Below are positions 1 through 3,723 of a stretch of DNA of 5,353 nt, one piece after another. The DNA lies in assembly GCA_022822575.1 (NCBI GenBank), contig JAJEBJ010000218.1, positions 1 through 5,353 on the forward strand. Direction: 5' to 3'. This DNA is from Alphaproteobacteria bacterium. Its GTDB lineage: Bacteria; Pseudomonadota; Alphaproteobacteria; SP197. The first letter of the stretch is position 1, and every line of letters begins with the position of its first letter. The translations under genes were made by a program, and so were the position numbers. The notes under the pieces were generated by a model. The model made no database searches. It was not told the DNA's origin and saw only the letters and a list, made by a program, of their open reading frames with translations.

Positions 1-189
1 AGCGGGCGCAAGGGTTGGGAATGCGTTCGAGTAGAGGTCCGGACTCTCGACCGCGAAGTGCAACGCAAGGCCGAAGACAAGAGATGCCGTCATCGACACC
101 GAAAAGAGGGCTGCGCCAATCGTGAGGTTACTTCTCCAGGCGAGCCAGATCGCCGCCCATGACGAGATGCAGATTGGCGACAATGACAA
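1..189 (-). CDS. small membrane protein, N-terminal part, cut by the left edge; start and frame uncertain
   Basis: The minus strand is open from 198 down to position 1 in the frame that follows the stop of the upstream thiol-oxidoreductase gene. From the possible TTG start at 187-189 it gives about 63 residues. The first hydrophobic stretch is around residues 5-18 (ISSWAAIWLAW). The second is around 25-45 (IGAALFSVSMTASLVFGLA), followed by LHFAVESPDLYSN. This is the look of a small integral membrane protein. The start is weak: TTG 187-189 or TTG 181-183, with GAGG 11 bases upstream of the first. The adjacent frame from a GTG at 206-208 reads a plausible N terminus (SLVIVANLHLV) before it stops at 128-130. 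The true gene may therefore start there and have one extra base near 155. I do not recognise the family. The short spacing after the upstream gene suggests one transcript with it. Confidence 0.4.
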   Translation of the reverse strand, partial: MSLSPICISSWAAIWLAWRSNLTIGAALFSVSMTASLVFGLALHFAVESPDLYSNAFPTLAPA

Positions 190-195
190 GCGATT

Positions 196-510
196 TCAGA
201 CCTCGCACGCATCGCTGTTGCGCCCGGGCTTCGCTTCCCCAATTCGGTCTCGAACGCAAGGAAGGTGGAGAAGGAATCCGTAGAGAAACAACAGCGGAAT
301 CCTCACGCACACCATGCGGATGGCATGGACACCGGTGTGGACCCGGCGTCTCTCTTCGTCGATGACCACGATTTCGCCAGCCGGCATCTCGCCCAAAGGC
401 GAGCGATCCGTCCTCAGGTCAATCGCCTGCAACCAGTCAAGCCGCGCGGTGCGTCTTGCTTGCCGCACGCAGTCCGGGCAGCTCGGATTGTGATACAGGG
501 AGACCTTCAT
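196..510 (-). CDS. DCC/DUF393-like thiol-disulfide oxidoreductase
   Basis: A 104-residue protein of thioredoxin-like type. It opens with a beta strand and a redox motif, MKVSLYHNPSCPDC, in which C11 and C14 form a CPxC pair. In the DCC (DUF393) family the corresponding motif is DGxCPxC. The middle part (GEIVVIDEERRRVHTGVHAI, about residues 44-63) matches the family pattern of a strand reading 'lvd.dg.v..G..Ai'. It is followed by a hydrophobic helix and a LPxVR-type segment (about residues 70-86). Family members are predicted cytosolic or membrane-associated thiol oxidoreductases of unknown substrate. The C terminus is short: the usual tyrosine- and arginine-rich ending after LPxVR is replaced by a polar tail ending DACEV. 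The N-terminal YHNPSC also recalls ArsC/Spx proteins, but the rest does not fit them. ATG 508-510 is preferred over an in-frame TTG at 526-528, though neither has a good ribosome site. Confidence 0.65.
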   Translation of the reverse strand: MKVSLYHNPSCPDCVRQARRTARLDWLQAIDLRTDRSPLGEMPAGEIVVIDEERRRVHTGVHAIRMVCVRIPLLFLYGFLLHLPCVRDRIGEAKPGRNSDACEV

Positions 511-786
511 TCTGTCGCTCGGAGTCAAGCCTAAGGCGCGTGAGCGCTGCTACGGTAACGACTCGCGCGGCCTGGATCCGCTGTGCGGTCTCGCCGCTGA
601 CGATGATCACGGGTTGCTCCGGCCGAGGCTTCCTCGGGACATCACTTGCGAAAGTCACCGGCGGGCGGTTGAAAGACGGGTGGAACGATGTCCGAAGCGG
701 TTGAGGGCGCACGCTCTCCCCGGCAGACTTCGCACCACACGTGGCTGAGCGCAGCCGCGCCACCGGCAACACGGAGTGCCTTGACG
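511..786. other. divergent intergenic region, possibly holding a small minus-strand ORF
   Basis: This 276-base gap lies between the minus-strand oxidoreductase gene and the plus-strand ASCH gene, so promoters for both should be here. I could not find a convincing -35/-10 pair for either. The minus strand has an open frame from a GTG at 656-658 down to a stop at 437-439 that overlaps the start of the oxidoreductase gene. Its middle (VIIVSGETAQRIQAARVVTV) reads somewhat like protein and has fairly GC-rich third positions, but I recognise no family. I rate it as a weak candidate gene. On the plus strand the ASCH frame stays open back to an ATG at 688. Confidence 0.3.
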
Positions 787-1152
787 ATGAGCGACCACCG
801 CATGCAATGGAACGACTCCGTGCTGATCGACCAGATCATCGAGGGCGTCAAGACGGCGACGGTCAGGCCACTCGAGTGGAGCGAGGGACTGGACTCCTAC
901 AACACGCCCATCCGTTGCGGTGCGGTCTACACGGTCTACGACGCCGACAGGACCCCGCGCTGCCGCATCAGGATTACGGCTGTCGAACTCTGCACCTGGG
1001 GAGCGATTCCCGACACGTTGTGGCAACGCGATCCGGCCGCCGACGGCCGTGTGAGCCTGGAGGCCTTCCGGGCCGATCATGACCACTACTTCGGATGGCC
1101 TTCGGACGACTACGAGTTTCTCGCGATCTACTTCCAGCCTGTCTCCCGATGA
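787..1152 (+). CDS. ASCH-domain protein
   Basis: A 121-residue single-domain ASCH protein, a PUA-like beta-barrel fold thought to bind RNA or modified nucleosides. The diagnostic motif is EGVKTATVRP at residues 19-28. It is followed by a GxVYxVYD strand (45-52), CRIRITAVEL (59-68), and a C-terminal helix with H98, the HYFGW segment (100-104) and EFLAIYFQPV (110-119). The E. coli ASCH protein YqfB hydrolyses N4-acetylcytidine and uses a Lys and Thr in its own GRKTITIR motif; K22 and T25 align with them here. Activity on the same substrate is inference only, since the family is varied. ATG 787 is chosen because it gives the usual family length and has GGAG at 773-776. An in-frame ATG at 688 would add 33 residues that look unconserved. 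The next gene follows after 70 bases on the same strand. Confidence 0.87.
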   Translation: MSDHRMQWNDSVLIDQIIEGVKTATVRPLEWSEGLDSYNTPIRCGAVYTVYDADRTPRCRIRITAVELCTWGAIPDTLWQRDPAADGRVSLEAFRADHDHYFGWPSDDYEFLAIYFQPVSR

Positions 1153-1208
1153 CGTCAACCACTCTCGTCGCAGCGCACGGTCTCCCTGCCGTTGATCGCG
1201 TCGGGCGT

Positions 1209-1214
1209 GGAAGG
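1209..1214 (+). promoter_or_regulatory. ribosome binding site of the NMT1/THI5-type gene
   Basis: GGAAGG lies 8 bases before the ATG at 1223. An in-frame TGA at 1193-1195 closes the frame upstream, and no start codon lies between. This fixes the start and rules out an upstream signal peptide in frame. Confidence 0.65.
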
Positions 1215-1222
1215 GCGAAGAC

Positions 1223-2119
1223 ATGACCCTTGCCCTCGACTTTTATCTCGACTGGAGCGTCAACTGTCAGTTCGCCGGTCTCATCTGGGCCCGCGACGAG
1301 GGCCTCTTTGCCGCGGAAGGCCTGGATGTGCGCCTGGTGCCGCCGGAAGAGAACCCCGACACCCCGACACTCGATCTCGTGCTCGCCGGCGAATGCCGTG
1401 TCGGATGCATGGAGGACAATCTCATCGTTCGTGCCGTGGCGGCCGGGCACGGGGTCAAGGCCATCGGGGCGACGATGCAGGATTCGCCGATCCATCTCGT
1501 CACGCTGCCCGAGCGCGGGATGGAGCGTCTCGCGGATGTCGCCGGGCGCCGGATTGCCATGCACCGGGACGGTGTTCATCTCCTGGAAACGGTCCTGGAA
1601 CTGCATGGCATCGATCCGGGGTCCATGCGGACAACGGTCGAAGGCTGGACGCTCGATCAACTCCTCGACGGGACCTTTGACGCTGTTCAGGGTTATGCCA
1701 CGACGGAGCCCCTCCAGCTTCAGCGCCTTGGACACGCAACGCGCCTCATCCCCATCCGCCACGACAACCTTCGGCCCTGGGCGCAGATGATGTTCACGAC
1801 CGACACCATGATTGCCGGGCATGGCGAGGCGCTCGGTCGTTTCCTTGCTGCCTGCAGGGCGGGCTGGCGAGGAGCCATGACCAACCTCGAGGAGTGCGCC
1901 CGGCTGGTTGCCGCCCACTCATGGGAGCACGCGGATGCGTCAGAGAATCGCCGGATTCTGGAGATGATGGTGCCGCTTGTCGCCGGCGATATGGGACTGG
2001 ATCATGCCGTCGCCACCGATCCGGACCGCTGGAAGCGCAACCTCGACACCTACGCCCGCTCCGGGATGATCGACCGCGCTCCCGCCTACGACGAGGTGGT
2101 CTGCGATCGTCTTGCGTGA
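1223..2119 (+). CDS. NMT1/THI5-type (SBP_bac fold) substrate-binding protein without signal peptide
   Basis: A 298-residue protein of the NMT1/THI5-like branch of ABC-transporter substrate-binding proteins. The family opening is clear: LDFYLDWSVNCQFAGLIWAR (residues 5-24), then EGLFAAEGLDVRLVPPE (26-42). A ligand-cleft segment follows with GCMEDNLIVRAVAAGHGVKAIGA (61-83). LADVAGRRIAM (103-113) matches the usual 'dLkGKkIgv' strand of domain II. Relatives bind or transform small molecules such as pyrimidine precursors, sulfonates or nitrate; yeast THI5 makes HMP-phosphate. The THI5 iron-binding CCCFC motif is absent, so I do not call it HMP-P synthase. The protein starts directly at the first beta strand with no signal peptide or lipobox, so it should be cytosolic. 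No permease or ATPase of an ABC system is visible nearby. Its ligand cannot be named. It may share a transcript with the ASCH gene 70 bases upstream. Confidence 0.85.
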   Translation: MTLALDFYLDWSVNCQFAGLIWARDEGLFAAEGLDVRLVPPEENPDTPTLDLVLAGECRVGCMEDNLIVRAVAAGHGVKAIGATMQDSPIHLVTLPERGMERLADVAGRRIAMHRDGVHLLETVLELHGIDPGSMRTTVEGWTLDQLLDGTFDAVQGYATTEPLQLQRLGHATRLIPIRHDNLRPWAQMMFTTDTMIAGHGEALGRFLAACRAGWRGAMTNLEECARLVAAHSWEHADASENRRILEMMVPLVAGDMGLDHAVATDPDRWKRNLDTYARSGMIDRAPAYDEVVCDRLA

Positions 2120-2122
2120 TGT

Positions 2123-2138
2123 CCGCGTGTGCCCGCGG
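2123..2138 (+). terminator. weak hairpin just after the NMT1/THI5-type gene
   Basis: CCGCG (2123-2127) pairs with CGCGG (2134-2138) around a 6-base loop, four bases after the stop codon. There is no run of T after it, so intrinsic termination is doubtful. It could equally be chance in GC-rich DNA. Confidence 0.2.
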
Positions 2139-2275
2139 CGCCAACCGTCCGAACGCCGGGTCTGGTTCTCTCCCCCGCCGTCCCGAGTTCAGCCTGTATC
2201 GCGACTGGAACTCCATCACGAAATCAGGCGTGACGCCGATCCGCGCTTTCCGCGCCCGCCAATCGAGGCGCCTCA

Positions 2276-2314
2276 CCGGACCGTGGTCGGTCAACGGCGC
2301 GGTTCCCGGTCCGG
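2276..2314. repeat. inverted repeat CCGGACCG / CGGTCCGG
   Basis: A perfect 8-base inverted repeat: left arm 2276-2283, right arm 2307-2314, loop of 23 bases. A smaller palindrome (GACCGTGGTC, 2279-2288) overlaps the left arm. It could be part of an RNA structure or a binding site; nothing here tells which. Confidence 0.35.
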
Positions 2315-2417
2315 CGTCCTCCCCGCCATGGACGTTCACCGACCTCTCATCTGCCCCGTGATGGCTCACCAACATCCTCCCAACTCCCATGCGCGCTACC
2401 GAACGCCATCGGGAAGG

Positions 2418-2426
2418 TGCTAGACT
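2418..2426 (+). promoter_or_regulatory. possible extended -10 promoter for the PPK2 gene
   Basis: TGCTAGACT fits an extended -10 (TGn followed by TAGACT, 4 of 6 matches to TATAAT). No good -35 lies 17-18 bases upstream. If used, transcription would begin near 2433 and give a leader of about 108 bases that contains the 2465-2489 hairpin. Confidence 0.3.
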
Positions 2427-2464
2427 TGGGCCTGCTGCCGGACAGGTCCACGCCGAAGCAAGGC

Positions 2465-2489
2465 GCAGCAACGCATTGGCGGTTGCTGC
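2465..2489 (+). repeat. 8-base hairpin in the presumed PPK2 leader
   Basis: GCAGCAAC (2465-2472) and GTTGCTGC (2482-2489) are perfect reverse complements around a 9-base loop. The hairpin ends 41 bases before the downstream ribosome site. No T-run follows, so it is not a simple terminator. It may be an operator or a leader RNA stem. Confidence 0.5.
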
Positions 2490-2530
2490 ATGAGTCGCGG
2501 AGTCGAACCAGTCCGCCTTTCTGTGTTCCG

Positions 2531-2537
2531 GGAGGAA
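2531..2537 (+). promoter_or_regulatory. strong ribosome binding site of the PPK2 gene
   Basis: GGAGGAA ends 3 bases before the ATG at 2541 (5 bases counted from GGAGG). It decides the start in favour of 2541 over an in-frame ATG at 2490, which lacks such a site and would add 17 residues unlike the family. Confidence 0.8.
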
Positions 2538-2540
2538 GAC

Positions 2541-3401
2541 ATGGAGAAGTCGAAGAAGAAGACCGGTGGGACTGCACGGCAATCGGCGAAGAGTGAAGCG
2601 CAGGATGTTCCCCGGAAGATAGCGAACAAACGCTACGAGGAAGAACTGTTCCGGCTCCAGCTCGAACTCGTGAAAATGGTTGAGTGGATCAAGCACGAGG
2701 GTCTCAAGGTCGTGGTGATATTCGAGGGGCGGGACGCGGCCGGCAAGGGCGGCGTTATCAAGCGCATCACCCAGCACTTGAGTCCCCGAATCTGCCGGGT
2801 CGTCGCCCTGCCCGCACCGACCGAGCGCGAACAGACCCAGTGGTACTTCCAGCGCTATGTGCCCCACCTGCCCGCCGCAGGCGAGATGGTCCTGTTCGAT
2901 CGCAGCTGGTACAACCGGGCCGGCGTCGAGCGGGTGATGGGATTCTGCACCGAAGAGGAGCACCGGGAGTTCCTGCGGTCCTGCCCGGAGTTCGAGCGCA
3001 TGCTCGTGAGATCAGGCATCAAGCTCATCAAGTACTGGTTCTCCGTCTCCGACGAAGAGCAGGAAAAGAGATTCCAGAGCCGGCTACAGCAGGACCACAA
3101 ACGCTGGAAGCTGAGCCCGATGGACCTGGAATCGCGGCGCCGGTGGATCGAGTACTCCAGGGCGAAGGACGAGAACTTCGCGCATACCGATATCAAGCAG
3201 GCACCGTGGTACGTCGTCGATGCGGACGTGAAGAAGCACGCCCGGTTGAACTGCATCAGTCATCTGCTGAGCATGATTCCCTACGAGGACCTGACACCGG
3301 AGCCGATCGAGCTTCCGCAGCGCGCGGAGGCCGGTGCGTATGTACGACCGCCGTTTTCCGACCAGACGATGGTCCCCCTGGTCTACCCCGGCGCGGAGTA
3401 G
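2541..3401 (+). CDS. ppk2: polyphosphate kinase 2 (PPK2), class I type
   Basis: A 286-residue cytosolic PPK2, which transfers phosphate between polyphosphate and nucleoside diphosphates; class I enzymes mainly make GTP or ATP from polyphosphate. The length is normal for a single-domain enzyme. A lysine-rich, probably disordered tail (1-25) is followed by the helix YEEELFRLQLELVKM (32-46). Next comes Walker A, FEGRDAAGKGGVIKR (61-75), with K69 and D65. TEREQTQWYFQRY (94-106) is typical of the family. Walker B, EMVLFDRSWYNRAGVERV (115-132), has D120 and R121. The lid segment (about 190-215) contains KRWKLSPMDLESRRRW. The C-terminal part has APWYVVDADVKKHARLNCI and IPYEDL, also family-typical. 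All key motifs are intact. It resembles the Pseudomonas PA0141 group. Direction of reaction and nucleotide preference are not readable from sequence. It appears to be its own transcription unit, with a long leader before it and a 318-base gap after it. Confidence 0.96.
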   Translation: MEKSKKKTGGTARQSAKSEAQDVPRKIANKRYEEELFRLQLELVKMVEWIKHEGLKVVVIFEGRDAAGKGGVIKRITQHLSPRICRVVALPAPTEREQTQWYFQRYVPHLPAAGEMVLFDRSWYNRAGVERVMGFCTEEEHREFLRSCPEFERMLVRSGIKLIKYWFSVSDEEQEKRFQSRLQQDHKRWKLSPMDLESRRRWIEYSRAKDENFAHTDIKQAPWYVVDADVKKHARLNCISHLLSMIPYEDLTPEPIELPQRAEAGAYVRPPFSDQTMVPLVYPGAE

Positions 3402-3415
3402 GCCGTTCGCGAAGA

Positions 3416-3431
3416 CCGGCTTGTCGCCGGC
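3416..3431 (+). terminator. weak hairpin after PPK2
   Basis: CCGGC (3416-3420) pairs with GCCGG (3426-3430) around TTGTC, 15 bases after the PPK2 stop. A 10-base palindrome TCGCCGGCGA (3424-3433) overlaps it. No T-run follows, so a role as an intrinsic terminator is doubtful. Confidence 0.2.
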
Positions 3432-3540
3432 GAAACGTCGCATGGCCGTGGCCCGGCTACGTTCGGGCTGGGCTATGCGCCTCAAGGATCGTGACGTGTC
3501 AGAATCGGCGCCATGCAAGAGCTTGTTCCCGATGCGAATC

Positions 3541-3556
3541 CACATGACGGCATGTG
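3541..3556. promoter_or_regulatory. operator-like inverted repeat CACATG-N4-CATGTG
   Basis: CACATG (3541-3546) and CATGTG (3551-3556) form a perfect 6-base dyad with spacer ACGG. The size and spacing suit a dimeric helix-turn-helix regulator, and it lies about 160 bases before the permease start. No regulator gene is visible in the window. Confidence 0.35.
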
Positions 3557-3603
3557 ATGGATGTTCCCTCGTGTGACATGGAGACGGGCGCAGTGACGGC
3601 ATC

Positions 3604-3723
3604 ATGAATCACACACTGGGTGTTTGCCGCCGCCTGGCGGGATCGACAGGAGTTCGCGAGCCGGCGGCGGGCCCGGCATCGTTCCGGTTCCGGGCAACCT
3701 GCCCGGTTTGCGCCACGCCATGA
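3604..3723 (+). CDS. possible 39-residue leader ORF overlapping the permease start
   Basis: ATG at 3604 opens a 39-codon frame whose TGA (3721-3723) overlaps the ATG of the permease (3720-3722) as ATGA. The product begins MNHTLGVCRRLAG and ends ATCPVCATP, with a CPVC pair near the end. It has no membrane segment or known domain. Its ribosome site is poor. The ATGA overlap is typical of translational coupling, and the permease start itself has no Shine-Dalgarno, which makes coupling attractive. The same stretch could simply be untranslated leader. Confidence 0.3.
   Translation: MNHTLGVCRRLAGSTGVREPAAGPASFRFRATCPVCATP
3690..3706 (+). repeat. GC hairpin just before the permease start
   Basis: CCGGGC (3690-3695) pairs with GCCCGG (3701-3706) around AACCT, ending 13 bases before the permease ATG. 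It covers the place where a Shine-Dalgarno would be expected, so it could limit initiation unless opened by a ribosome translating the leader ORF. Confidence 0.4.

Larger units (their letters stand above)
2120..2540. other. 421-base intergenic region with inverted repeats, no recognised gene
   Basis: I find no gene here that I would defend. Short open frames on both strands are arginine/proline-rich and look like noise. The region carries an 8-base inverted repeat with a long loop (2276-2314), a possible extended -10 element (2418-2426) and a strong 8-base hairpin (2465-2489). It ends with the ribosome site of the PPK2 gene. The composition resembles the neighbouring genes, so there is no sign of a recent insertion. 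It may be the long leader of PPK2 or contain an unrecognised small RNA. Confidence 0.5.
3402..3719. other. 318-base intergenic region upstream of the permease
   Basis: No large gene is seen. The region holds the weak hairpin after PPK2, a perfect 6-base inverted repeat at 3541-3556, a possible 39-residue leader ORF (3604-3723) and a GC-rich hairpin at 3690-3706. I found no convincing promoter hexamers. The permease frame itself is open back to a stop at 3594-3596, with a GTG at 3618-3620 as an alternative start. Confidence 0.45.

Noticed and set aside
688..786. N-terminal extension of the ASCH protein from ATG 688
   Set aside because: The 33 extra residues look unlike the ASCH fold, and ATG 787 gives the usual length with a GGAG site upstream. 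The longer start is not excluded.
974..1918. 314-residue minus-strand open frame
   Set aside because: It is antisense to the ASCH and NMT1/THI5-type genes, which both have recognisable motifs. Its own translation has none.
2112..2423. 103-residue plus-strand open frame in the gap before PPK2
   Set aside because: It overlaps the end of the upstream gene, is Arg/Pro/His-rich, has no ribosome site and no recognisable domain.
2497..2516. tRNA-like bases (GTCGAACC within a GCGGA/TCCGC stem)
   Set aside because: There is no acceptor stem, anticodon arm or full cloverleaf around it, and it lies directly in front of the PPK2 ribosome site.
1794..2963. 389-residue minus-strand open frame
   Set aside because: It runs antisense to both the NMT1/THI5-type gene and PPK2, across the gap between them, and shows no family motifs. 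It is a product of high GC.
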